Source of the DNA: Varroa destructor
Lineage: Eukaryota > Arthropoda > Arachnida > Mesostigmata > Varroidae
DNA: 64,000 nt
Direction: 5' to 3'
Assembly (NCBI RefSeq): GCF_002443255.2
Contig: NW_019211457.1
Location: 401,303-465,302 of the forward strand
A program made the translations under genes and the position numbers. The notes under the pieces were generated by a model. That model ran no database searches. It had not been told where the DNA came from and saw only the letters and a program-made list of their open reading frames with translations. Positions 49,301-60,151 of the stretch are shown one piece after another (position 1 is the stretch's first letter; every line of letters starts with the position of its first letter).

Positions 49301-52300
49301 ACAAGGATATATTCGACGACTGCGAAAATATCTGCCATTTGTTCACTATGCTGTTACCTGATAATGGTCCTGCGTGTGTGAGATTCAGCGCGTCTATCCA
49401 TCAGATTACGATGGCAATAGCCGAACTCAGTAATCTGCTCGAGCGAAATGCCAAGGCCAGGGTTGTCAATTGGGCCGAAATTGGGCAGAGCTTCATAACA
49501 CAGGCGAAAGAAGCTAACGCATTACAGTCGCATAATTCTTTTCGCAACTATATTCCATCAATAGCAGATTTCGATCTGATCAATTTAGTCGGTACGGGTA
49601 CGATGAGCCAGGTGTATTCGGTGATTCATCGTCCGACAGGTCATCAGTTTGCCTTGAAGGTCACTCCCCGAACAAAGCTTCCAGTGTTTGAAAAAGCTGG
49701 TGCATTACAATCAACAGCCCCTCAGGATGTATCCGTGGCACCAAACCTGATTACGGAAGCAAGAGGCGTCGAATCCCCTGCGATGGCATTTATCGATCGT
49801 GTCGTCGGATCAATGACCCACGACCTCTTGGTTTGCCGGATACACGCCGTATGGGTCGCCCGGCCCAATCTCGATGTTGCTTTAATCGAATATATCGAGG
49901 ACGACGTTGATGTCATGCAAGTGGTCGACTATTTGGGCTATATGGCAACTGAGGATGCAATGCTCGTCACCTTCCAAACACTATTAGGCATTGAGCATAT
50001 GCATATTCGGGGATTTATTCATCGTGACGTTAAGCCATCGAATCTCCTCATTGACAAGAACGGTCGGGTTCGCTTGACTGATTTCGTCAATGCAAAAATA
50101 TGCCGAGGCCATTTTCCCACAAAGAAGATACTTACAAGTTATTTCAGACGAACGGGTCAGGAGTTCAAGGATCACGAGACCGCCGGAACAGCTGCATACA
50201 TGGCTCCAGAAGTGCTTCTGAAGAAAAGTTACGGAAGAGCATCCGACTGGTGGGCACTCGGGGTTACCATGTACAAACTCACCACTGGCAAGGTCCCTTT
50301 TCGCGGGGACGAAGCATCAGTAGTGAAGGAACGAATCATTAATGATGAACTGCGGTGGCCCAAAATAGAAGAAAATCCTCATTCGGCAACGCCAGAGGTC
50401 AAAGAGTTTGTCTACGATCTTCTTAAAAAGAATCCTATACATCGTCTAGGTACAAAGATGTACAGTGATCTTAAAGATCACCAGGCAATGGCTAAAGCAG
50501 CCGCAATGCTTCGTCGAGTACAGACAATAAAGGAAAGTGGTGAAGTGCGCGATGCGAGGACAAAGGTGATAGCTCACACTGTATTACATCCTACATTAAA
50601 ATATATAGTACACTCTGGATTACTGGCACTAATTTCCACTATCGATTACACAATTTCACCATGCGTACGAGTTGATGCTCTACCCCATGTTTTTCCTTTG
50701 ACTAATTTCTAGCAGCATCCGCTTATTCCTGGTTTACCTAAGCAGAAAGAACCGATAGGGCTGTTGGATCATTAGGTCTCGACACCACATCTGTTAACAC
50801 GCTTTGTGAACCCTCGTAAATTTAAATCATGTCTCATCTCAACGTCTCGTGCATTATATATATATATCTGTTAGGAAACGTTTGCCCCATTTTATACTAT
50901 GTTGTGATACCAGGCATGTTGTCGTTCTTCATACTTTGGCATACATAGGCAGAGTATGAAGTCGTTATAATTCAGCCGATTGACCTAATGCATACCTGTT
51001 TTCCTTGTTAGCTATACATAATCGCGCACAGCGAAATCAACCGTGTTGTGATCAAGAATATGGACCAAACCGTTAGTGCCATCATAGAAAACCGAGCACC
51101 GTTAGGTCAGTCAAATCTAAACTTCAACGATATACAAGATCTTCCACTTGATAAACACTATCGGCTTTTTACGTTCGCTCACCCGAAGTTCCGGAGATTC
51201 ATCGATCGTCAATCCGGGACATTTCAAGGAAGTGACAAATACCTTACCGTGATAACACCGCCTGAACCCGACCTCGACTATACGGCGCGCGACGATGGTG
51301 AAACTCTTCTCGAAGCTACAAGACAAGAGACTGTAGCTCAACGAATGTCTCAAATTCAACTTTTGGACGTGTTCGTGAATTGGCCGCTAAGACAATGTAT
51401 CTTTATGTCTAGAGAAATTAAGTTCGAGATCGCCAGAGGGGAGGGCCAGATCACCTATCCGGTCGTAATGAAAATTCGACATGAAAGCAAACAGGAGAAT
51501 CCCACAGAAGTTATTTTCGGTGCGGTAAACTTCGGTTCAGTAATCGTTGTTAACTCGTTTGACATTGATGTACGCTAAATTCAGGTAAACGTGTATCATT
51601 TAACATAGTCAGTCAGACAGTCAGTCAGTCAGTCAGATAATGACTGCAACTTGGATCCTTCTCAGAACTGATACCGCGTCACTTTGCGATCGTGGTAAGC
51701 TGTACGGGTAATGTATGTGTCTCGAAAGCATCTTTTAAAACGAGTGTATGTATGTATGTACTACATCGAACTATTAGATCCACTCCTGGACTTCAAGGAA
51801 ATGCGGGTTTACTTTCGGGACGCATGTTAGGTTCTAGCTGCCTTTACTCATTGTTACGGTGCACGCATTTACATATTGTATAACGAAGCCCGAATCGTGA
51901 CCTTATGCTAAAGCATATTCAATGTTGAAATGCTTCGACTAGCTCATATGTTCATAACGGTATCTTCGTCTGTTCGTGCTACACAGCAACGAAAAAAATC
52001 CTAGCTGATCTAGAGTAAGGACCTAGGAGAATAAGTACATGTAGGAGATGATACTCAACCTAGCCTAAACGTGAACACCATGGGAAATCATTACATCTAT
52101 TCAAGTTGCTTTGTTGAAGGTACATATACATATAATAACGCTTGAAAAGGCGTTAAGTTAAACGTTACGATAAAGCCATAATAGGTCGATTACTGTGACT
52201 TTGAGCTTCATAAAAACGATGGTGTTTCGAACTGTTTTAGGCGATATTGTCGTAACCATTGAAAACGTTCGGTTACACGCCCACGGAATGAGGGAACTAT

Positions 52301-52797
52301 ATAAAACGTTGGACGACCTGATTAAAAAGAAAGGAACGACACGATTCCACTGTCAGGTGTTTGCAAATAATATATTTCGCTTTGCGCATGCTCATTTCAA
52401 CACAGCGCTGTCAATAGTGACGACGAAGGTGCCCGTCGAGTTGACCCTTACAGCAGTGAAGCCAATGAAAGGCTTCATGCGGACTCACGTATTGAAATTA
52501 TGGAATCCAGACACGAAGGAATTTGTGCCGAATCATGTCATTATAAGTGTTTCGTCACAAATCACCGTAGCAACTGGAGAATCGATATTTTACGGAGATA
52601 TTCTGGCGACGGTCAATGGTAAGGACACGGGAGTTATGTCTGTGGCCGAGGTGCAGCGTCAGTTAAGAAGTCGTATACCAATACACGTGTCTATTGTTCA
52701 GATTTCGGTTTTACGACGCAAAGATTTACATGAAGCCGGAATAGGCCACGAGAAATATCAGGAACTTAATCTCGAACGAATGTCAGTCAACATATGA
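46286..52797 (+). CDS. Divergent MAST-family Ser/Thr kinase with PDZ domain(s)
   Basis: Predicted protein kinase of the AGC group, nearest to the microtubule-associated serine/threonine (MAST) kinases. Modelled exons: 46286-46321 (tentative), 46526-46643, 48900-49054, 49291-50565, 51012-51519, 51666-51830, 52241-52797; phases agree and give about 937 aa. The order is a Ser/Pro-rich N-terminus, a helical pre-kinase domain resembling MAST DUF1908 (about residues 52-190), the kinase domain (about 197-495), an unusual insert, an AGC-like tail, a PDZ domain (about 700-795) and a second PDZ-like region (about 825-910). Catalytic Lys (FALK), HRD and the metal Asp are present, but DFG reads DFV, the third glycine of the loop is lost and the alpha-C Glu appears as Asp. 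Family role: PDZ-guided signalling at the cytoskeleton; the function here is unknown. Frames carry no internal stop in the model, arguing for a real gene. Confidence 0.82.
46526..46643 (+). CDS. MAST-like kinase N-terminal exon
   Basis: Acceptor ACGGTGCAG|, donor AACG|GTGCGT in phase 1, exactly the phase needed by the exon at 48900. It encodes a Ser/Pro-rich piece (SRSPLSDASRLSAPKMP) like the disordered N-terminus of MAST kinases, then a helical stretch. Confidence 0.5.
46644..48899 (+). other. 2.3-kb intron of the kinase gene
   Basis: Bounded by phase-1 splice sites. AT-rich, with no supported exon on either strand; the right end is especially AT-rich. Confidence 0.45.
48900..49054 (+). CDS. 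MAST-like kinase exon, start of pre-kinase domain
   Basis: Acceptor TGTCCATTACAG|, donor CAG|GTTCTT. It encodes helical sequence (KIVACKQLLRVICK ... LTTLELLNKLENQ) aligning by eye with the DUF1908 region, where MAST proteins have D-C-L-x-K-S-R-D and Y-E-L-Q-E-N-L-E-K-L-L. Confidence 0.65.
49291..50565 (+). CDS. MAST-like kinase exon carrying the whole catalytic domain
   Basis: Acceptor TTCTAATTTAG|, donor ACAAAG|GTGATA, phase 0 both sides, 425 codons. It contains the rest of DUF1908, glycine loop VGTGTMSQV, FALK, HRDVKPSN, LTDFVNAK (DFV at 50080-50088), GTAAYMAPEV, SDWWALGVTMYKLTTGKVPF and NPIHRLGT. The last block is the AGC/MAST lobe ending. Confidence 0.93.
51012..51519 (+). CDS. MAST-like kinase exon, insert and AGC tail
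   Basis: Acceptor TTTTCCTTGTTAG|. The 5' half has no MAST counterpart. The segment AHPKFRRFIDRQ ... TPPEPDLDY resembles the H-x-F-F ... P-x-x ... D/E-D-x-x-Y-F-D tail of MAST and AGC kinases. The 3' edge is uncertain: TTCG|GTGCGG (51519) or TTCG|GTTCAG (51534) both give phase 1. The frame otherwise stops at 51576. Confidence 0.75.
51607..51636. repeat. (CAGT)n microsatellite
   Basis: About seven tetranucleotide units with one interruption, in an intron of the kinase gene. A shorter GTAT repeat lies at about 51745-51760, inside the modelled PDZ exon. Confidence 0.85.
51666..51830 (+). CDS. MAST-like kinase exon, first half of the PDZ domain
   Basis: Acceptor GATCCTTCTCAG|, donor GTTAG|GTTCTA in phase 1. 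It reads FAIVVSCTG, like the IVIHSSG start of MAST PDZ domains, then STPGLQGNAGLLSG, the PDZ G-x-P-A-x-x-A-G-L-x-x-G loop. The next exon continues GDIVVTIENVRLHAHG. Confidence 0.6.
52241..52797 (+). CDS. MAST-like kinase last exon, PDZ end and second PDZ-like region
   Basis: The acceptor GAACTGTTTTAG| gives GDIVVTIENVRLHAHGMREL, completing the first PDZ domain. About 60 residues later YGDILATVNGKDTGVMSVAE repeats the PDZ G-D-I-L-x-x-V-N-G pattern with a helix and final strand after it. Ends TGA. Confidence 0.78.
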
Positions 52798-53352
52798 GCC
52801 TGTCGAATTGTTTGTTGCTGACAATAGCATTTAGGAGACAGATTCGTCCACAAGGAACGTCAATGCTTTTATTATTTTGTGGTTGTTAAACGCATTTCCG
52901 TCTACGCGTGCGAAAGATAGTGTTTAGCATAATGTGAAACAGAACTTTCGTATTTTTTTTTTTATCTGTATATAGAAAAAAAAAAGGAAGGCAGTTGTAG
53001 AAATCTTCAATGGAAGCTTATAGCTCTTATATGGAACCTGTAGCTTATGTAGAAGGATTAAGTTCGATTTCATTTGTGAATGTTTTGATAAAACGATATG
53101 TTGTATTTATACAAATAACAAATGTTCATTCGTTAATCGCCAATGGATACGGACTTGTGCCAAACAATTAGTCCGTACTTTTTTCGAATGCGTCTTTTCT
53201 ACGGGTTGAAACAGCTCATCCAGTGCTGTAGATTCGCTATCCAATGACCAGAACTTACTGCATATATATATATAGGCATTTTACTGGACAAACGCTAGTT
53301 TTAATTATTTACGTCACTGCAGCACGTAATGTGTGTTACTCACTACTAGTGA

Positions 53353-53358
53353 AATAAA
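53353..53358 (+). terminator. Probable poly(A) signal of the kinase gene
   Basis: AATAAA 556 bases after the stop, with no nearer candidate noticed. Position is the only support. Confidence 0.4.
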
Positions 53359-55467
53359 CCGAGAAAAAAACTAGTGAAATCTGTGCATAATGAGTGGAGT
53401 TACTGTATTATATATAGAAAAAAAAATTATCACATTAAAGCTTTGAAAAAAAAAAAAGAAGGTTTAGATACTTTCTTTTTATTTTGGAATAGATACTGTT
53501 CCATGGAATTACAAACGCACTCATCGTCATGGATCTCTAGCCTTGATTCATCGTCCACCTGTAGACCGCTACGCTTGGGCTTTTTTTTAGTAATTTTAAA
53601 GAAACTTACAATGCATATGTGATCGTACTGATAAATTATTTATAGGTCACGCTTCTCTGTACGACGTCACGACCCGATGTAAGTGAATGCGAGCTACCTT
53701 CTCCTTTGAGAACCACACGAGATAAAGCTTGTCGTTTTCATTTCGATGGCAGAGCGTTAGGTAGCCAGGCCCCTTTAATCCACCAATAGGTATCTAACTT
53801 AATTCAAGCAATGCTGCAGCATTGAGGACATTATCGGAACTGGCTAGTCAGATTACCCGGCAAACAAAGTATCATATTTTAACACTTGGATTGAAATGTT
53901 GTTTATAAACGACGTTATTCTTGAGCACTGTTACAGCAAACAAAAAAAAAAAGGCTAGGGTATTGTGTTACTAATATATAGCGCCCCTAATAGCATTTAC
54001 TTTGCAATCGAAACTTTATTCATAAACTAGATTAACAGCGCAGAAGGCAACGAAGACGTATCAGTTACGTAACGTTAACACAATTTATAGCCAGCTATAG
54101 ATTGGATAATCTAAGCAGTGAAAGTTCCAACTTACGATACGTAGCTTTTGTATTGCATACACCCAATGTGTTATTATCGACAAGGGAATCTGCGCAATAT
54201 TTATTTAAGAAAACAGTACAAAAGATGCTTTACACATGATTAACGGGGATAGTTATGTATTATACGATAATTACGCCTATTGGCCCTCAGTGAAATGGGC
54301 TTACGTTATATTTAATTTAGATTCTTGCATAACTTATGTAATCTTTTTGCAAAAGATCATTTTGTTAGTGTTTGTCGATAATTATGAATAGCTTTTTCTA
54401 ATTATTGTTGTTTCAATAGAGCGCTGCTTTCATATGATTCCTACAATAGTGACTTGTAAAACGATTTTTCGTGTATAAATTCATGTGTGTTTTCTGATAT
54501 GAGGTTATGTAGGATAAGCGATTCGATTGGAAACCGAGGGGGGTAATGGCGGTGCGAGATGTAATAGCTATGATAGTAGTCTCTAGGTGCCCAGCTGTGG
54601 CCGATTCTCATGCTGTGGCTGTAAGTTGACAAACAGCGTCCTGGACCCCGCAAAGCTGAACTAGCATATCAACATAGAGAGGTGGCATCGTAAATTAACC
54701 ATCCCGCTTTCTTTTTTATATTCAGCTCGTATCTGAACGTAAACACCGAAACAGGTGTTGTAATAATTACCGACGCCTAACAAATGCCGACCATTAGACG
54801 GATAGTTCCTTTACGTGTAAAATAGGTTAGCTTTTGAAAACTGTTAACAAAAACTCGCCACAACTAACTTTTTAGGCTGCCGGTTTCCAGGGCCAGAACA
54901 AGGTACCGCGTTGAGAGTAAATCGTGAAGAAAAGCCCCTTGAATGCTTCAATTTCACCGATTTTCTTTTGTCTACCCCATATAACGACACTTATTTATTA
55001 TTATATTAAACGACTTCTTGCCTGTGCCATGTACTAGTCTCTCCAACAGATGAATATTTTATATATTTCACAATAAGCGGACACGTTGGCCTGGATAGCT
55101 AGCTTCTTGGCCTCACACCGTATGTGAAATAATGCAATTATATTCTACAAGATACACACAGCGGCCTTAAGATTATCCCGCGGTTTCCTTCTTCGAATCA
55201 GGCCTATATGGCCTTTATCCTCTGATGAATTGGAAGCGCCAATCCTACACAAACCTGTCAAACGCACACAATTTATTGGTAGACGATCGTGAGTCAACGG
55301 TTATTTTACTAGGGCACCAATGGTCAGGATGCTATATCGACAGCTGTTATGAAATTCGGGCCTGAAGTGACGTTGGCCTGTAGGACAATCCTGTTGAGAG
55401 GCCATCGCACCGAACAGGCGGATCACTTGCTGTCAGGTCTTCTAACAGAGTGCAGCCGAAAATAACC
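53359..55467. other. Intergenic stretch, nothing supported
   Basis: AT-rich DNA with A and T runs. Frames of up to about 80 codons have no motif or paired splice signals. Confidence 0.45.
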
Positions 55468-55778
55468 ATGACGAAGCTAACTGCTATAACAGTCGCCATT
55501 GCGGTGGCCATCTTTATGCAGGTATGGCAATATTAATTTTGTAGTCATTGCCAGAGGTCGGTTTTGTAAAGCAAAGAGATAGAGTTGGCGTACATTCGTG
55601 GGTCGAAAAAGCTGAATTACTTCTACGCATGATACGATTGAGTAATGACTTATTATTGAGAGCTAAACGTTATTTACCTTAGGACTCATTGTTCCCTGTT
55701 TCCGCTCAGTCAGTTAGTGGACGTGCATCACCACAAACGCAATCTAACAGTCTATGGGATTTCATTTGCTACCGATGA
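55468..55778 (+). CDS. Candidate two-exon gene for a 49-aa secreted peptide
   Basis: Exon 1 (55468-55521) encodes MTKLTAITVAIAVAIFMQ, a textbook signal-peptide core, and ends at CAG|GTATGG in phase 0. A 161-base intron ends TTATTTACCTTAG|. Exon 2 (55683-55778) continues in phase with a short Ser/Gln-rich stretch (VSAQSVSGRASPQTQSNS) and the end LWDFICYR before TGA. An AATAAA lies 34 bases after the stop. Signal cleavage near VSA is inferred. I do not recognise the mature part; it has one Cys and no dibasic amidation site. An alternative acceptor at 56021 would give a different short tail. This could also be a non-coding transcript or chance. Confidence 0.38.
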
Positions 55779-55811
55779 ACTGTTTGAAAGCCAAGTGATC
55801 GTCAAAAAAGC

Positions 55812-55830
55812 AATAAAAAAAAAAAAAAAA
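55812..55830 (+). terminator. AATAAA running into an A tract
   Basis: Possible poly(A) signal of the small secreted-peptide gene. The A tract directly after it could equally mark a retroposon tail. Confidence 0.4.
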
Positions 55831-58261
55831 CAGGGCTAAATAAATTGGCCAATTGGCAATAGGCCATATGCCGCTGTGCATTCTAACGTAAGGTAAGTAC
55901 CAGGCCGATTCATTGCAGGCTAATGTACTGATGTTCAAAACCAAGCTAAAAAAAAAAAATAGCACATTAACAGTTTTATTCATTCAGGATAATACATGTT
56001 TATGTCATTGGCGTTTAGGTGGCAACGGTGGCAGCCCAAGAAGCGCGCGTGGCCCAGCAAAAGTCTCCTGTGTGATTCCCCCGACTAAGTTTATGACAAC
56101 ATGACCGAAAAATGAAGAGCAGTATTTCCTGGACTTTGTAGGTCCTAAACGGTTGTTATTAGCGTTTCTGCCGCGCATTTTCCGTAAATTTAATCAACGA
56201 TCAAATTCAAAGTATGGATCTGAATGCTCCAAAATACATCCAATCTACATGCGTTTCGTGTCAATCGTAAGCAGTCAAATAAACATGCAGCATACCTTCT
56301 CTGAAAGGAGCGGTTCTTTTTGGCTGTTCATACCTTAGCTAGATCGTTGGAGAATTTCGTCTCAACAATCCTAAGTTGAGATGTCGCTGTAGCTAAGAAA
56401 ATATATACGTCGATACATTCAATTATTTTAGAGGATTCTGTTTTTACCTAATTTCACGCGGCAGTTATAATCGAGCAAAGACGTAAAGTGTCATTTAATG
56501 CCCCTTGTTGCATTTGGTCGTCTTTACCCCTGTACGCGTTGTTGTAAATCTTGCTGTAAGAAATTGCTGAGATCATCACAATAAAATTAACACCATGACC
56601 TAAACAAAAAACAGACATGTCACTATCGATGCATCAACGTGCTAACGCCTTTGCAGCTGTAGGCCAAATCAGGCGTTCGCATTTGACCGGGCTATCGTGG
56701 GCTCGATACGCAGCCTTGTATCGCAGCTTGAAGCCGGCCCACTTACAGTGCTATATCGTTCTAACATTAAAAGATAGAAATAGTGCCTTTTGACGTAATT
56801 GATTTTAATTACTATAAAGTGACGATCCTAATATAGCTCCGAAATAACTCAACTGCTACGGGACAAGGAGAGAACAAAGAATCGGTCGGCAAGTAAGAAG
56901 AGTTGGTAGTACCTAATCTAGATAGACTTAAACGAGCTAATTTTATTAATAGAGTTAAAGCTTCATAGGTACTCAAAGCTATGCCTTTGCGATCGCTATA
57001 TATAGTCAACAATTTTCTACACCTTATTGGTTTTAGACCTCAGAGGGCACGTAGAGAGCTTGCACTTTTCGCGTTTACAGGTCGAAATGAATTGATATTG
57101 AGATTTTCGCTTTATGATCAGTATAGGTGGGAGGTTTCAGCTTCAGAAATTGAAGTTGAATAGCGGTAAGCATCGCTTAACGGTGCTCGCCATAACTATC
57201 AGTGTCGGAAGAGTGTCGTAGTGCGATCACGTAGGAGATACGATCGTTAGCCTAATCAACAGACGATGCAGAACGACAGCGGCCTTTACGCATCTTCGAT
57301 TCCACTCAACGTGGCTTTACTTGGGCCTGCTAGCAAAACGCACCGGTGCTCGGTTTGAGATAGTTTCCGTTCCACTTTAATAATCTGTGAGAGAAAAAGC
57401 AGCCGAAACGTATTTTTTCAATAGCAGAGCCAGTGAAAGTAGGTGAACTACTTCAACGGCACAATAGTGCCACCTGTGATTCAAAACACTTGCTACACAT
57501 TGCTGCGGTAGATGTAGTTTATGTTTTCGAAGTCACGACAACTTCTTGATAGAAAAGTAAGCCAAATCTCAACACGATGTCAAAATTGCCTTTGAGCCAT
57601 AGACTAGCTTAGCCGAAACCTATAAAACAATGGAATAAATACGCCACTATCCAAGTTACAGTATGGTACATGCTCTGACTGAAAGTAAAGAAGGCATGTA
57701 TCGCTGTGAAAAAGATTTTGGAAAAATAAAATTTACTATCGATGATTTGTAATTCAGACGATAATTATTAGAATGGCAATGTAGCATAATATGTATTTTA
57801 TGGTGACCTATTTCAAATAGGAAACTATATTTAGCAACAATTCATGTTATTAATAAAGCGAACCCTCCAGCAAAATGTTGTTCGAAACCTATTATAATAT
57901 ACCGAGTGTATTACAGAATCTACCCCAGCATCAAACGATGTTTAAAGGACCGAGCAAGATAATAATAGGATTTTTAGTTTCATCGCTATGATATAAACAA
58001 ATGGCATTATTCCAAAAAAAGAAGGTTTAATGAATGGGCCATCTAAGACGTTCCATGAATTGTTGATTTCGCCGCACCGCCAGTGGCCCAATTATCTGTT
58101 TTGTGGTTGTGCTACGGTGCTTCCGGAGTAAGCCTCCGGACCTTATCAATCGATTCTGGCCTTTGAGAGCAATTGTGCCTATGATAGGACTTTTTTAGGG
58201 CTCTCTATATTACGCTCTATATTACGTCCGGCATCGCCGTGGGACTATTTATCAAACGATT

Positions 58262-58378
58262 GGATTCCCAGGATGAAGCAAATTGTGTCTATGTCCGGAT
58301 TCAAACCTAGACCACCACGTGTTCTTAAAATTAGCAGGCAAATGCTATTACTTCTGGGGCCGACCAACTAAACATGGC
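58262..58378 (-). repeat. tRNA-headed SINE-like element, copy B
   Basis: Minus strand begins CCATGTTTAGTTGGTCGG (A-box-like), then GCATTTGCCTGCTAA, ACACGTGGTGGTCTAGGTTT and GAATCCGGACATAG (B-box-like GGTTTGAATCC). It is too long and mismatched for a working tRNA. It shares block order and several short blocks with copy A. Confidence 0.42.
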
Positions 58379-59039
58379 TAAGCACCGGGAAGATGTGTGA
58401 TTGTTACAAAAGCTTTGAGATGAATAACTAACTTGATATACGTTCACAAACACGCAATGCTATTTTAATATATGGATACTGGCTGGTATAGTGTAATTTG
58501 AATAAATAAATAAAAATATATGCACGGAAGCACTTGTTTATGGACGAGGAGATTTTAACTTCGATTATACATAGCTCACAAACTTTTAAGCTTTTTGTTA
58601 TTGTTTCTTGAGTAAATAGCATTTGTTTAAGTTTCAGAAGCCCAGCTGTAATACATTAAGTATAATTACACTTCTATAAAGACCAGTATATCAAAGAGAA
58701 CAAATATTATTTCACAGAGGAAATTATTTTTGGCGCGTAAAAATTATAGTAAATTAACATAATTATAATAATAAAAAAATAACATAAGTGTCGCAATGTT
58801 AGGTATTGTATTCTTTCACCAATGACTAGTTTTGCGCAAAAGTATGATTTCAAAGGAACAGAGTGACCTTGTAGATCGATAGCAAATGAAATGACCATCT
58901 TCGCGATTGCTAACATTGACAACATCAGCCAAGGAAACAGATCAGGTACATGGAACTAAATACAATGAGTGAAAAAATCTTTCATTTGACTCTCAACAAC
59001 AAACAAGATTAAAAAAAAGCCACTGGAAAAAACAAAGCG

Positions 59040-59289
59040 GAATCAGTGACCAGAGAAGACGCCGTCTTCCATTATGATAATGCCAGATCACACACCTCTT
59101 TACCTCCTGAGCAAAAATTGAGAGAATATATCCGCCATCCAGGTTGGATCCTGCACAACCCTCTGCAGAACTCTCTCAAAAGTGCGCGTTTAGTTTCGGC
59201 AGACAAAATGCAAAATTACTTACCTCAGGTTCTGTAGTGACGGGATTATGGCGTTACTCGAAACAAGGCAGAGGATAGTTGACCCTTAG
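59040..59289 (+). mobile_element. Mariner transposase relic
   Basis: Plus frame contains AVFHYDNARSHTSLPPEQKL, matching the mariner block around the second catalytic Asp (H-x-D-N-A-R-P-H-T-S). A piece ending DKMQNYL follows, then after a frameshift DGIMALLETRQRIVDP, matching the mariner C-terminal G-I-M-x-L-P-x-R-W-Q-K-V-V. The third catalytic Asp region is lost and stops are present, so it is inactive. No terminal inverted repeats were found. Confidence 0.72.
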
Positions 59290-59748
59290 CTACATAATAT
59301 TTTAATGTTTCTCGACAACTATGTATATGCCATAAATTTAATCGTAGCAAATAAATACACAAACATTTCCATATTAAACAAAGCATCCGTCACTTAAAAA
59401 GGAGCTTTCCAAAGCTGACCCAGTTCCATCTAGTTTGGCTTCTTGGATAAGCTTGGGTGCAGTTGTTTAGTATTACTCAACGAATCCATCATTATTTATT
59501 ATACACATATAAACTACATATTGGTAGCGACACGTAATTGGGAATTGACTGTAAGTTGCATAGCGCTGAAGGCCACACTATTCTCGATTGCTCTATACAC
59601 TATTCTTTATTAAAAAAAAAAAGGCCTAACAAGACATAGCCGGAATTATTCTGGCCAACATTTAACCGATATTACTGAGGAGAGGAAATACTAAGATATT
59701 TAAACTTGTACTGGTTTTTAGTTGGAGATCAACAACCATCGTCTCGTA

Positions 59749-59774
59749 ACAAAACCATCTATTGATGGTTTTGT
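59749..59774. repeat. Perfect 11-bp inverted repeat, 4-base loop
   Basis: ACAAAACCATC, loop TATT, then its exact reverse complement. It is a strong potential hairpin of unknown role. Confidence 0.75.
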
Positions 59775-60130
59775 TTGATTGATCATTTGTAAGAAACCTC
59801 TTGTCGATTATGTTGCTAGTTATTTGAACGTAAATAAACTATTTATTTCGGATTTGGTGGTCAATATTTCTCCATGTCGATTTCAGATTTAGAGCCGCAC
59901 TTCTCCGAACCTCTGTCTTGGATACAAGGTTAACTATCTCAGATTATGCTACACTGCCGGGCGCCACTTTTACGCTAACGTTAACACGGCCAAGAGCCAT
60001 AAGCTGTTCCAGAGGGCCACTAATAAAATCTCATGGATTATATTTTCTGAAAATTGCTGACTGAATGTTTTATGAACCACCGACATGGTGTAGGTGCGGC
60101 TTGTTAGAGTCCTCGGTGTTCGTATGTAAA

Positions 60131-60151
60131 TGTATATATATATATATATAA
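60131..60151. repeat. (TA)n microsatellite
   Basis: About ten TA units. Confidence 0.8.
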
